This document shows, piece after piece, positions 1 to 10,760 of a stretch of 64,000 nucleotides of DNA. The notes under the pieces were generated by a model. The model searched no databases. It was not told where the DNA came from and saw nothing but the letters and a program-made list of their open reading frames with translations. Origin of the DNA: Kappaphycus alvarezii. Lineage: Eukaryota; Rhodophyta; Florideophyceae; Gigartinales; Solieriaceae. Within the stretch, counting starts at the first letter, position 1; each line of letters opens with the position of its first letter. Location: the NCBI GenBank assembly GCA_002205965.3, contig NADL03000771.1, forward strand, positions 434,001-498,000. The letters run 5' to 3'. The translations under genes were made by a program, and so were the position numbers.

Positions 1-801
1 CCTATCGACTTGTATCACAATAGAGACTTCAAAATGTTTTCAAGAGACACATAATGAGCTTTTATGCCACCTCAACCCTGAAGTACATAAACCTAGGCCA
101 ATAAAATAGACAGAACCATATTGCAATGAATTGCCCACGTACCAATCGATTTCAACGATGAGTGACTTTCTCGGTCGTGAGAAACGAAAATGGACCCGAC
201 GGGAAGCCTCTTATTTGTTCATTCTGTAACTCAGGGTAACATGTGTACAGTGCGTGGCCAGATCGTCCAGATACAAAATCACACCGCGCATCTGAGGACC
301 GAGAACATCCAGACCACTCCGACACCACCAAACCGCAAACACAAAACATTCTGCAACTGGACAGGTCAATTGGCGAGTGTAGCTTCACGGAAACACCGGC
401 CGCAGAACAGAAGAAAGACAAAAAATTTCAGCCATAAAATCAGGAGACCTTATTCGTATCTCTGTAGTATTGCCCCAGCGCAGAACTTACTAGTCCCAGG
501 CACGAGTTGTCTTAATGGGTATCGGAGAGGGTGAAGGACTTTGCTGGACGGATGAAGTTGCGGGCTTTGCTCGTCTTGCCAAATCAACAACATGTCTCAG
601 CACAAACCCACTTCATCCCCCCCGCATTTGAATAAAAGTTTCGACAAGCATTAAGAATTGTTGGCTGAAACGCGAGTAAGTTTTTACGTCTTTTGCTTGA
701 ACAAAGGAGATCAGCAGTTAGTAGTCGGCGTTTCACAATGACTTTCTTTCCTTGGCGCATACCACCTTCCCACACCCTTCTACGATATACAGCTGTTTAC
801 A
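1..801. other. Unassigned stretch before the first copia remnant
   Basis: I recognise no gene here. The longest plus-strand frame runs from 190 to 534 (114 codons). It is rich in basic residues, Asn, Thr and Pro and shows no motif I can name. A minus-strand frame at 152-421 overlaps it and is equally featureless. Because copia protease and integrase remains follow directly on the plus strand, this could be the eroded leader or gag part of the same element. That is inference from position only. Confidence 0.2.
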
Positions 802-2100
802 ATGTATGTATCGTTCTGCGACCAAGGATATAATAAGATAAGATTGCACACATTCGGAAAGTTCAAAATAAGAGTACGGTTACATGGACGCTCATACTTT
901 GATTACATGTCAACACGCATCTCAAATAATATGCCCATGCTTCTTGCTCTCGCTACACAGACGTTTCTGCGCGCGATGACTGAAAAAGATCTTCAGAACT
1001 ACACTGTGACCTTCAAGAGAGTTGGAATTGCGATACCACCTATGTTTCGCGTCGAAAACCTATACTACAAACAAGGGCGCAAGAAAGAATATTTTGTAGA
1101 CGTAAGAGCTTGCCCAAAGCTACATTAATCTCAGACATTCACCCCCTGGAGCCGTATACAGCGCACTGAGCAGAGCATAAATGATAGAGAGAAAAAAGCT
1201 ACGGACTTGGAAAAACTGCAGAACGTTAGAAAAGTATTGTTATAGATATCATCTTTATTCAAAGCAGCCAAACAGTGTAGAGGAGGTCCTTACTGATCAG
1301 AATAATTTTAATTTTGATGTTGCGATCGATTTTTTGTTTACCAGGAACACCCTTACCCTACACAATGTATTTCGGCAGACTCATTTTTGTCGCGCCGCTG
1401 TTCTAAAAAACCAGGATTCCTATACTGCATGGGAATCGTTTGTGCACATTTCAGTTATTCACTACTTTGGCGGACGATGTCTGTCTTTTTCAACGAGAAA
1501 AAGCACAAAAACATGTTCGATAAAATATATATTGATCAAACCCTGTTAGATACTATATCTGGTAATCCGTGGCTGGTTGAACTCAGCAGAAAACGTCAGC
1601 TCTGAAACTATTCATGCTAATCACGTCGAAAAATTAACAAAACCAAAGAAACAACTTTTACGGAGAGCAAGCAAAAAGAGTTTGGTGGAATTGCAGCTAA
1701 TTGTGGCGTCAAGCCAGTGAAAATGAGTGAAATGCCCGTGGACTCTAACTTTATTGGAAACAGATTCGTACTCTTCATTACTAACCGGTGGAAAGCACAC
1801 AGAGATTCAAACCAAGATGGATCTTGCAAGGGAACCACGGCAAATATTAAAATAAGATCGCGAACGACTTAAATATGTTAATGATGATAATTTTGCGCGT
1901 AACGGTGTCACCCGTTGTGACATATTTTGGTGGCGCACTGTGTATGAGGGATATAGATCAGCCTAAAATGAAGTCCAAACCACTGTCGCTCGACTTTTAC
2001 ACAATGCAACCACCGGAGACAAGGTTGCGCCACTATGAAAATCTTAAAAATTATACTACCACACAATGGATTGGCAGAGTCGAGTCCGCGCTCCTTTGAA
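802..2100 (+). pseudogene. Ty1/copia remnant: protease C-terminal half, pre-integrase region and integrase
   Basis: Several plus-strand frames line up as one broken pol segment. The frame 802-1128 ends in a stretch (around 'RVGIAIPP' and 'ENLYYKQGRKKEYF') that resembles the end of a copia protease running into the gag-pre-integrase region. The frames at 1181-1549 and 1387-1605 give 'FNFDVAIDFLF' and 'RQTHFCRAAVLKNQDSYTAWE', which fit the start of a copia integrase catalytic core: an Asp after a beta strand, then the conserved T-x-F block. Around 1800-1880 another frame reads 'KMDLARGPRQILK', like the integrase C-terminal tail. At least three frame changes and several stops mean it is dead. 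The assignment rests on remembered family patterns, not an alignment. Confidence 0.5.
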
Positions 2101-4300
2101 GCATAATAGCCGCTCTTAAATTACGGGATGAACCTGATTTCCTTCCCGTTTGATCCTTTTCTTCATCATCATACTGATGATAATACACTAAGGGGTATCG
2201 CAGGACTTGCGATGGATGACTTCATTAACAGTGAAACACCCGCATATCAGGAACTTGAGCAACATCAATGAGCTAATTTTTCACCAGAACGAAAGAGAAA
2301 TTTCCTTTTTGTTTTGTTGGTCCTCTAGTTTTCCGCGAAGAAGACGTGATAACGCTCTCACAAGATCAGCATGTCAGCAATCTGACCCGCATTACTGCCT
2401 CGCACATATACCCGACAGAGTGTGTTCGAGTCAGATACCACAACCGTTTATCGCTAAACGTTCCTAGCTTGACATTGCGTACCATGTAGCGCAATTATTT
2501 CAAGTACTAAAGGATGCCATAACTAAAACACATACTAAAATTCTTAAAGAAGTTGTCTCGCAGATCCAATGCACTGAAAAACTGATACTCAAGTTCAAGG
2601 GTCTCGGCACAAAGAGTCTGAAACTGCATGCATTCGTTGATAGTAGATAAAAAATTAATCAAGACGCTACAAGTCAACTTGGCGCAATCATCTGTCTCGT
2701 TGAAAATGAATACAAATTCAATATACTGAATTGGACTTCGAAGAAGCCCTAACACATAAAAAGACCTAATTTGGCTAGGGAAACTTCTGATTTTTCTCAC
2801 GGATTCTATCACGTTATCAGCCTCAAGATGTTACTCAAGAAGATGAACATCTTGGTATCAATATTCCTGTTTAAGGATTCGAAGAGCATCTTTTAAACCA
2901 TAACAGCGTCGTGGCGTTTACGCGAATTCCGCCTCATGAACAAGATCTACTACATAAGACTCGCCTTCAAGGACAGATAGGTCATTAATGTTATTTGAGT
3001 AAGATCCAGTCAAAATATAACAGATAAAATAACGCGCAAACAAGAGATATACTTGCTTCGCCAAACAGTGAGCACTGGAAAACTGTATTTTTTCATCGAA
3101 CCATGGGTTTAGAACCAAGATACTGGTGATTCATTGAAGTCGAAAACTTCAAGCGAAGGGAAAGCAATATCACAATCACCTAATCTCCACCCTTGAATGA
3201 CACCGAGATTAATGTTAGGACTGAATGGTCACTGTAAGGTGAAATTCTCTAATACTCAGGGTCTCGACCTCTCAGAAACACAGAATCAACATGAAGCGGA
3301 TTTCTCGCATTTTCTCATACACCAAACCTGTATTACCAGGAAAGTTTGCTGGTTTAAATAATCCAATATTGTCATCACCAGTTTCAGTTCGCATTGTAGT
3401 TGTCATGCAGCTATATGAAGTCTTTCCAGACCTCAGTAGGTGAAAATTTCTGGTTGCTTTCTACCACGTTTTGATTCAGCTGAACGATACGTCAGTTACG
3501 AATTTTCTTTCACTACTTGCTGTATTCCATAGTAAATATAAAATAATTCTATAAAAGGCTTCAACGCCTTGGGCATTGAAGTAAAAACAGTATCAAAAAA
3601 TTTATTCCAACATACTCAACTTGTCTACACTGAAAAGAACGTCTACTGTTTTTCCAGGCTCGCCTCTAACGCCGCCTGTCTGCTTTCTTATCCATTGAAT
3701 TTTTGCTACAAACATTTCCCTACCACAACCGACCGCATCTTTCAAGTATTACATCACCTACATTTCCCCTTCCTGCAGTAACTTCTGGACTATTATTTCT
3801 GAAATTGAGAGATCTAGATTTGTTTTCAGCTCCAGAGCAGTGTAATTATTGTACCAGCTAAAGGATGTCTGAAAAGTGCGCGGAGTTGCGTTTCTGATGA
3901 TTTTTTAAAGAGTAACTGCCTTATATTTCCTCCTCGGCCTTTTCGGTACACAATATAGTTATTCAAAGCCGTTTTAGAGGGCTCAGTTATCTCAACAGTT
4001 TTTATCCAAGTATTTTTTCATGTAATAAAGCTATAATTGCTTCTTTGTGTTGTCGGACAATGCGTTTGCTCGGCCCATTGTTGGCTATTTTTTTGTTTTT
4101 TGGCTGCTTTGGGATCCTCAGTACAGTATACACTATTCAGTAGTATTTAGCAAAGATTCAAGTCCATTATTATTGAATAGTACTGTTGGCTCGGCTCTCA
4201 AGTTGGTTTTTAGTGTTGGTCGCAACAATGTTTCGTGCGAAAAAGTTATAAGACCAACAAAATAGGGTAATCTTGTAGCATTGATGGAAGACAAGTGTTA
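2101..4300 (+). pseudogene. Probable decayed continuation of the copia pol (RT/RNase H side)
   Basis: No frame stays open beyond about 100 codons. Short plus-strand pieces look like the back half of a copia polyprotein, for example 'EGKAISQSPN' near 3155 and serine-rich pieces around 4040-4250. I cannot place catalytic residues. Position and strand directly after the integrase remains are the main support. The minus-strand frames 2507-2812 and 2918-3118 look like shadows. Base composition is AT-rich, in sharp contrast to the GC-rich segment that starts near 4330. Confidence 0.3.
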
Positions 4301-4329
4301 TGTTTTGGTGTTAAGTTCCTGTTAGCAGC

Positions 4330-5040
4330 TGATGGGTAATTTGGAAGAGGGCAATGTATTACCGGGAGTCATTGACGGCGCGGGGCTGCAGGGCCTTCGT
4401 AACGAGCCTACACAGTACGGAGCCAACAGCGATCGGGCGGATCTTGTCGGGCTTGGGCTGGATCGGCAAGAGGGAAGCGGCGGAAATGAGCAGGACAATG
4501 GAGTCCGGGAGGGCGCCGCCGTCGATACGATTGAAGAGGCAGCTGAGGACAGCAATTATAGTAACGTTCGATTCCGGGCTAAATGGGGTGGTTGCCAGGA
4601 GGTGATGCCAGCGGGCGGGCGTGCAATCCGGGCTGGCAGCTGTGTCGCGGTATGTTTTCTGTCCAGAAAGTGTCACTTGAGTCTTCGCGAGGGCCAGGCC
4701 CAGGGTAAGGGCGGAGTGGGCAACGGGGACGACCTCCTCTGTCGATAGGTGGGGTAGAGGGCTTGGCGCCGGGAGCTAGTTTGTCAATCGTTGAGATCCG
4801 CGAATGGGGAGTGTTGCAGGGCTCGCATAGCCTTTCCATAGCACGCGTTCGCACAGAGGTCCTCAGCCCGGCGGGAGCTCTGCGTAGTTGTACAGGTGGG
4901 GGCTACCTGGCAGTGGCGCGCTATCTACTCGACGCGAGCGCGGTACGCGGAAACGGCCTCATGCAAGAGCGGTTCCCATGGAGAGCCGGGTGTGCCGCGC
5001 CGATGCAGGAAGTCAATGCCGTCGAGATGGGAAGGGCTAA
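4330..5040 (-). pseudogene. LINE-like reverse transcriptase fragment (GC-rich family)
   Basis: The minus-strand frame 4676-4359 contains 'IQPKPDKIRPIAVGSVLCRL', the classic KP-x-x-x-RPI-x-V start of a non-LTR-type reverse transcriptase. Its upstream part ('ASPDCTPARWHHLLATTPF') matches the equivalent part of the copy at 60440-60740, which reads 'AGPDWTLS..FHLLAKTAL' and 'LQPKPGMIRPIVDG'. The second minus-strand frame, 4854-4579, covers the stretch just upstream. The fragment stops before the catalytic YADD box, so it is truncated at its 3' side near 4330. Its GC content is far above that of the surrounding DNA, which makes its edges easy to see. Confidence 0.7.
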
Positions 5041-7022
5041 GGGAAAATTGGAACGTTACGAAAAAAACACATTCCCGTTCCAGCAAAATTTCACTTCAGT
5101 CTGTTCTTATGAAAAGGACAAAATAAGGAATTTTAGGACTGTAAGAGTCAATTTTTATTGTAGTTTCATTATTTTAGTACTATATAGGAAAGAATTGAAA
5201 AATTCTCACTGCCTATTTAAACCCTGGTTGTGCCGGTCGGTCAGACCCTAGACACCGACAAGCAACAACAAAAAAAATCTTTCAACCCAAAAACAACCAA
5301 CTCAACCGCCCCACTCCTCCCCTTCTGTGCCCTACTAGCTGACCCTCAAACAACATTCAGCGTCCTTTGTCGGGCGATATCGCTTGTGTGTATGCAAGGG
5401 CGTCGTTCGCCGATACCTTAGATTTTAGTATACCTAAAATTCCTCGCTAAAGAGGGCGGAGCACTTTGTGTGCACAGGTAACCAAGGAACTGTAGAGAAC
5501 ATTTGCCCTTATCTCATAAAGATGTGGTCAGATAAAGAGTTTGGAAAGAGTTAAAGAGGTGCGAAATCTATAAAGAGGTGGAAAGGAGGGACGGAGTTAC
5601 GAAAGAGTAAAAAGAATGGATTTGAAGGATTTATGCAGGATATAACTCCAATGGTTCTGCCCGTCGTCACATCCACCCCAGCAGTAATTCTTCGGCAAGG
5701 AAACTGACCTCTCCAACACGAACCGGGTCGTCGGAGGAAATTGACAAACTCATCGACTCTGGCATCAAAAATGGCACAAATAATCAGACGGTAGGAACAA
5801 GCGTTTAGGAACAGACTTCCAAACGCCAAGGGTGTCCGTGTACCCAAAAACAGGTTTACAGACGACGAAGTGGAAGACGGAAGCATAGAGAACACCTAAA
5901 AAAAAGACATAATTCGTATACGAGTGCAGAATTAGTCGAAAGCCAAGAAGTCCCAAAAATAGGACCGAAAAACTTCAACTAGTACCCATTAAGACAAAAC
6001 CAACGGACATAATTGTACTGAAAGCAGCATCGGCGCATCAACAGGAAAGAACAGTCGCCAAAAGAAGGAGTAAAGGTGACCTTTTGCTGGCACGACTAAT
6101 TGCCGACAAGCCACGCGCGCCCAATTACACTGCTGGACCATCCAAGGTCAGTATTGGTCGCGCCTGGTTAAAAATTCTAAGTATTAGCCAGTAAAACGGA
6201 TAGAAAGAAGGTTAGGAGGAAGGAAAAGGTAGCAAGCTGCCAATACAAGATGTGAAACCTCCGTAAGGCGAGCGAGGCCCACTTTAAGGTCACCTAAGGC
6301 GAGTCAAAGCACCTAAACGCTTTGATTCGTCATAAAAACCCCTATTATCAATCTTTATAGATAAAACGCCTCCAGTGTGAGTTTGGAACTCTTGCAAGCT
6401 CGCAAGTTGATCTGCGCTTACATCTTTCCAGCCAAAAAGAACGGAGGAACCTGTCATACGGAATCAACGGGAAGTCCTGACCCCCACCGCTGCTTTGAAT
6501 ACCAGCCGAGCAAGTTCGTATTGGTCAGTCAAGGGTGGAATCCTTAAAACTCGTTAGTATCGCAGCTCCGCAGAGTTTTTAAGATAAGCACATGTCCGAC
6601 TTGCAGAAATCGGAAACTGAAGAGAGTCCCGGAGCGCTCGAGATGTGGACGACGAATTTGATGCTGCACGAATCAATTTCTTCTCGTGGCTTACCGTCAT
6701 TTTTTGCGATTCTAGCGCTGTTTCTGGTTCTGTAGCTACCTGGATTCTTTAGATATGTAGAGATACCCTTTTGGGATCGTTTAGGCTGTGTACTAATTGC
6801 CGAAATGCTGTTTCCAGCTTCGTGCAACGCGGAGGCTTGAGCATCTAGTTGTTGGGACAACTGGCGCCCGCGGAGCATGGTGCAGATGCGGACTGGGCTG
6901 GTTGTGCTAGTACGGAAGTGGATAGAGAGTGGTAGTCGCCCTTGCAGTTGCCAGGGAGCTAACTTTGATGCCAAAGTTCTATGACCTCAAACACCCCCTT
7001 TGTTGAAGTGTTGTCGTCCCTT
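5041..7022. other. Intergenic tract without a recognised gene
   Basis: Around 5230-5420 there is a C/A-rich stretch. Near 5760-5900 a plus-strand frame reads 'NRFTDDEVEDGSIENT', faintly like a SANT/Myb-type helix, but it is flanked by stops. A minus-strand frame at 6974-6579 (131 codons) has a segment 'RGRQLSQQLDAQASALHEAG' that looks weakly coiled-coil. None of these is supported well enough to call a gene. Confidence 0.2.
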
Positions 7023-7260
7023 TACAGTACAGTAACCTACGTCCTTGGCCTCACGTGTGACGGTTCAAGGGTTAGTTTTAGCGCTGAGGACAGTGGGCAT
7101 AATTATTTTTATTTTTATGGAGGTCTTCGTGGTGTATGATGGGTTAGGGGGGTGTTCTATAGCATCAAGCAGCACTGTACTGTAGTGTATTGAGCATTGA
7201 GCTGTATACGCCGGACGGTACCGTACAGTAAGAACTGTAAGCACTGCACGGCACGATCGC
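7023..7260. promoter_or_regulatory. TACAGTA/ACTGTA motif cluster upstream of the Bmt2-like gene
   Basis: The stretch carries TACAGTACAGTAA at about 7023-7035, GCACTGTACTGTAGTGTA near 7171-7188 and CCGTACAGTAAGAACTGTAAG near 7222-7242. These lie within 300 bp upstream of the ATG at 7316. The same hexamer class recurs upstream of other host-like genes in the window, so a promoter role is possible. It also sits inside LTRs, so it could be transposon-derived. Confidence 0.35.
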
Positions 7261-7315
7261 CATTTGCTTACCAAAATCGCTACGGTCTGAATTACAAAGG
7301 GTGCTTTAGCCAGAC

Positions 7316-8512
7316 ATGAGGCGCAAGGAGTCTGCCATCTTCACTTTCATCTCTACGAGCCAAATGAGAGCTGCGGACAAGCGAAAACGCCGCGAACGAC
7401 TGGTCTCATCCAGCGCATCAAGTGCTGAGAGGTTATTGCCGCCTGATTTAGCCAGCCTCTCTCGCGGCCGGATAATATCCCAATATCATGTGATTAAGAA
7501 ACAGTTGGCAATTCTGGATAAAAGTCCTCTATATCCAAACAAAGCAGCGCGTCAAATTCGACGGCAAGTACTCGAGGCACAACTTAGGCTCATCGGGATT
7601 GAAAACTATCAACACGCATCACGAGAAGGGGAGGAACTTGCAGGTGGATTTGATTCCTCCAAGTGGGTGATTTATGCATTACAGCATGGCTCGTATGACG
7701 TCGTGGAACGGAGAGGACCGCTGCACGTTCTGGATGTGGGATCTATCACGCATCGATTTCCAGAAGAGCTTCAGCTTCATTCCATGAAAAAGACTCTTCC
7801 CCTTCGCGTTACCTCGATTGACTTGAACCCGGAGGATAGCGAAGCGGGCAGACGAGTGATTCGAGCCGACTTTTTTGATTTTGCGAGACAGGAGATTGCA
7901 AAGGGAGGTTCGCAGTATGACGTCGTATGCTTATCTTTGTGTGTGAATTTTGAGGGCAGTGCGAACCGGCGTGGCCTCATGATACATCTTGCATCAAAGT
8001 TATTGCTGAGGGGCGGGCTTTTGTTTCTTGTTCTACCGCGCGCTTGTGTGGAAAACAGCAGGTATTTGAATGAGGAGCGATTTCACGGCATTCTGAATGC
8101 TGTAGGATTGAAAGAAATAACGACATCGTACTCTTCGAAGTTGATGAAGAGTATTTCGAGTCGAGCAGAGGGAGATGGATATAAGAATCTAGAAGCGTGC
8201 CGGCGGTTCGCAATGAAGGAGGCTCTGCGAGGCGGAAGATCTCGAAACAATTTCGCCATTCGTCTCGACTCATCGCTTTTAAAAGAGGATCAAGGGCATG
8301 ATGCCGTGGCAAAGTTTTCACAAACTGATGGCTCGGAACTAGCCGCCTTGAGAGGAAGCGGGAAAAGGAAGAGAAGAACAGCGAACAAAACAGGCCCGGG
8401 GATTGAAAAGATAGCAACTACGAGCAATCAGAGGAAGAAAGCTCGTCGAGCAAAGAAGAAACTGGCCCGTCTCAGTGAGCGTCAAGGTAGTTCTGAAAAC
8501 GCGTCCCAATGA
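7316..8512 (+). CDS. BMT2: Bmt2-like 25S rRNA adenine-N1 methyltransferase
   Basis: This 398-residue uninterrupted ORF is the best-supported host gene in the window. The family uses S-adenosylmethionine to methylate N1 of an adenine in the large-subunit rRNA, in the nucleolus. The core follows the Rossmann methyltransferase order: motif I 'VLDVGS' (residues about 138-143), an acidic strand 'SIDLNPE' (167-173), 'RADFFDF' (183-189), then 'YDVVCLSLCVNF' (201-212) and the family signature 'FLVLPRACVENSRY' (237-250). Residues 1-60 are basic and Ser-rich. The tail from about 348 to 390 is very Lys/Arg-rich, as expected for a nucleolar protein. The ATG at 7316 opens the frame; a second Met at codon 17 is possible. 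No intron is needed. No other candidate family fits as well. Confidence 0.88.
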   Translation: MRRKESAIFTFISTSQMRAADKRKRRERLVSSSASSAERLLPPDLASLSRGRIISQYHVIKKQLAILDKSPLYPNKAARQIRRQVLEAQLRLIGIENYQHASREGEELAGGFDSSKWVIYALQHGSYDVVERRGPLHVLDVGSITHRFPEELQLHSMKKTLPLRVTSIDLNPEDSEAGRRVIRADFFDFARQEIAKGGSQYDVVCLSLCVNFEGSANRRGLMIHLASKLLLRGGLLFLVLPRACVENSRYLNEERFHGILNAVGLKEITTSYSSKLMKSISSRAEGDGYKNLEACRRFAMKEALRGGRSRNNFAIRLDSSLLKEDQGHDAVAKFSQTDGSELAALRGSGKRKRRTANKTGPGIEKIATTSNQRKKARRAKKKLARLSERQGSSENASQ

Positions 8513-9056
8513 TGCAACCGAACAACTAACGTGCTGAATGAAATGCCAACCCCTCCCCTAGCAAAGCATGAACAGTGCAAAGCCAGATAATGCCCGTTAT
8601 GGTGATTGCGAGTTGTTGTGGATTGATTGTTTCAGGGTCGCCTGATTAATTGCGCTTGACCGGATACATGCCATGAAAGTAATACCGAGACTCACTTCGA
8701 AGTAGGGACGCCACTTTTTACACAGTCCCGGGATCACACGGAGTTACTATGACCGCCCTCATTTTTGCACTGCAAAACATACTTGCACTCGCCCTCGCAC
8801 TTGACCTGGGACCGCTGTATACGCTCTAAACCATACTGCTTAAAGTGAACGAGATAGAGCTGTACGAGGCTAGAAATCGAGACCTCGTCATTCCAATACA
8901 TCGTTTCTGACACATCGAATTGAGAAAGACCAATCGCACCCCCACTGTTAACTGTTTGCCCTTATCCCATGGTTCCTTACAACAAATCCTCTGCAAGAGC
9001 CCTGAGATACCTCCTTTGCCCCACGCTTAATCTGCGTGCACTTCCAAATCCAACTA
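8513..9056. other. Spacer between two convergent host-like genes
   Basis: This is the 3' intergenic region between the Bmt2-like gene (plus) and the hypothetical gene ending at 9057 (minus). I see no ORF, repeat or RNA gene. It presumably holds both 3' UTRs. Confidence 0.4.
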
Positions 9057-9815
9057 CTAACCCCTAACCGGAACAAAATAAGCTACAGCAACTCGCCTTC
9101 CAAAGGGGATTGCATCCATTACTGGAAGCGTCCCCATGTAAATCGCCCGATGCACTTGTTGCACCCTTTCCACGACTCCACCAGCGCCCACACCCTGTCT
9201 CACGTCCCCTTTCGCAAAGAGTATGTCTGATCCCTGACACACGACGAATCCCGTAACTCCTACTTCAACCGCTGCTTGCTCAAAAGTATTTTGAAAAAGT
9301 GTTTGACATCGCGCAGGGCCCTCTATCAATGGCATGTCGCTTTCATCGTGCTCTATGTGCGTTGCTAAGTTACTCCCGAATTTCCGTTTGCTTGGATTGC
9401 GTTGATTCTCCAGAGCCGTGCAAAAAACGACAGTCGCGGCTGTCGACGCTAATGCATCGGGGACGGCAAGGTTGAGTTGATCGTGTAGGGAATGTGAGTG
9501 GGTGTGCAAGATATCGACAGAAATAATGGCGGTAGAGGCGGCAATAAGGGAGAAACGAAGTGAACGGCCTCGGAGGTTGGGAATGCGGAAGCCGGGGTTT
9601 ACAGGAAGACGGGCTCTGGGAAGAGAGCGAGGGGCGGGATTGAGTGAACGGCGGTTTGAAAGGGCAGAGAGAGGAGGGGAAGAGCACTTGAGAGGAAGCG
9701 AGGGGTGGAAAAGGGGTTGGGTAGGCATCAGGCCCGTCAAAAGATGGGCGTACGGCGGAAAGGGAGTTCGAAAAACCAAGAGTGAGCGACGAGCGGACGG
9801 GGGATGGTCGCTCAT
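9057..9815 (-). CDS. Hypothetical protein with Ser/Arg/Pro-rich N-terminus
   Basis: I do not recognise this protein. The minus-strand frame is open from 10193 to 9057 (378 codons). Its first 126 codons translate the palindromic TACAGTAC repeats, so I chose the internal ATG at 9815, giving 252 residues. From there the first ~80 residues are rich in Ser, Arg and Pro with almost no acids, like an organelle transit peptide. A hydrophobic segment follows ('FSLIAASTAIISVDIL'), then a more ordinary C-terminal half ending 'PFGRRVAVAYFVPVRG'. Palindromic ACTGTA motifs lie 38-65 bp upstream of the chosen start. A competing minus-strand frame at 9819-9370 begins with GTG, is Ser/Pro-biased and is probably the shadow. 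Expression data would be needed to confirm the gene. Confidence 0.45.
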   Translation of the reverse strand: MSDHPPSARRSLLVFRTPFPPYAHLLTGLMPTQPLFHPSLPLKCSSPPLSALSNRRSLNPAPRSLPRARLPVNPGFRIPNLRGRSLRFSLIAASTAIISVDILHTHSHSLHDQLNLAVPDALASTAATVVFCTALENQRNPSKRKFGSNLATHIEHDESDMPLIEGPARCQTLFQNTFEQAAVEVGVTGFVVCQGSDILFAKGDVRQGVGAGGVVERVQQVHRAIYMGTLPVMDAIPFGRRVAVAYFVPVRG

Positions 9816-9850
9816 CCACACTCTATACCGAGTTCGCCTTGGCCAGGTAG

Positions 9851-10045
9851 ATACTGTATTGTACAGTACTGTACAGTACGGGTATAGTGCTTGGGAGGAC
9901 CGGATCAATGCCTGGCTTGACTTTTGACACTGATCTGTGCCTGGGAAGCATTCATAATTCGTCGGAAAAACCGTTTTGTACAGTGGCCTAATTGTACAGT
10001 ACTGTACATTACATGTACGCACAGTACTGAACAGTACTGTACACT
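9851..10045. repeat. Palindromic GTACAGTACTGTAC repeat cluster
   Basis: GTACAGTACTGTAC (9861-9874) is a perfect 14-bp palindrome. TGTACAGTACTGTACA (9993-10008) is a perfect 16-bp palindrome. More half-sites fill 10009-10045. The cluster lies immediately upstream of the start chosen for the minus-strand gene at 9815. Similar palindromes appear in the LTRs at 53.9 and 55.1 kb and at 55258-55277. Confidence 0.7.
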
Positions 10046-10199
10046 CAGTCCAGCCACCATTGGCCTGGCATTCCCCAAATGCCCCGCATCCTTTCGAGGG
10101 CATCCCACCGCCGACGCGAAACTGTCTGCGTGTGATTTCCTGCCGGTTTTTATTATTTGGTTGCCGCCAAGTCAACCCTAATTTCGAGGGCATTACAGT

Positions 10200-10455
10200 G
10201 GACGCCGTCGTGCTACCGCAGCGACCACGGGATGTGCAACTGTAGGGTACATAAGCAACAGCCAGTAAAGTCTACTGTCCTCTCCTTGGAAAGCGTCCAA
10301 CTTCGCATCGCGGAGAAGCTCAACGCACCGGTTGGAGTTTTGCGGACGCGCATCTCTCGGCGCAGTGGATGCATCACATGGTCGTCAATGACGTAACGCA
10401 TTTCGTCGCGAATATCGTTGCACGTGGCCTAAGTGGGCAACCCGGTCAGCTCTTA
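10200..10455 (+). mobile_element. 5'-truncated LINE-like copy: end of the RT C-terminal domain and start of the 3' tail
   Basis: A frame here reads 'RIAEKLNAPVGVLRTRISRR', matching 'RITEKFSTSVGVIRTRIFRR' at about 58480-58540 and 'RVARKYHTSDATIRTSIYRR' near 62370-62430. The DNA then continues GCACGTGGCC...GTCAGCTCTTAG, the same non-coding tail that follows the 58.5-kb copy. The copy is cut by the MITE at 10456 and resumes at 10658. The 5' truncation fits target-primed reverse transcription of a non-LTR element. Confidence 0.65.
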
Positions 10456-10657
10456 GGGCTTTTCTTCATATGGACATGGACATGCGTTTTTGGCACTGTA
10501 CTCGGAAAAGAATTAAAGATGATTCAGAAAAATTTAAAAACAAATCTGATAAAACGATTCCGAAGTGTCTTTTCCGTGACGACGCTTTTGAGCGATCCCA
10601 AAACCTTGGACAATAGAGAAGTTGGAATTTTGTCCATGTCCATATGTAGAAACGGCC
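10456..10657. mobile_element. 202-bp Tourist-like MITE with 27-bp TIRs and TTA target-site duplication
   Basis: The left end GGGCTTTTCTTCATATGGAC and the reverse complement of the right end GGCCGTTTCTACATATGGAC agree at 24 of 27 positions, ending in a perfect 16-bp block CATATGGACATGGACA. TTA flanks both sides (10453-10455 and 10658-10660). A 3-bp TWA duplication with TIRs starting GG is the hallmark of PIF/Harbinger-derived Tourist MITEs. The related LINE tail at 58620-58660 has no such insert and serves as an empty-site comparison. There is no coding capacity. The classification is inferred from TSD and TIR only. Confidence 0.75.
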
Positions 10658-10760
10658 TTAACCAGCAGTACAGAACATGTACTGTATTGTACAGTGCACC
10701 GCAGTCGGATCCTGCAGCAAACGGATCCAGCACCGTTTTCTTGAGCTAGGTTTTTTGTAA
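10658..10760 (+). mobile_element. Rest of the LINE 3' tail, with conserved AGTCGGATCCTGCAG box
   Basis: After the MITE the LINE tail resumes. The box AGTCGGATCCTGCAG (10703-10717) is the same as at 58646-58660. Between them lies an extra segment rich in TACAGTA motifs (about 10668-10700) that the 58.6-kb copy lacks. The gypsy element begins just beyond. Confidence 0.55.

Noticed and set aside
9370-9819. 149-codon minus-strand frame overlapping the hypothetical gene at 9057-9815
   Set aside because: It begins with GTG rather than ATG, is strongly Ser/Pro/Arg-biased and overlaps a longer frame; most likely a shadow.
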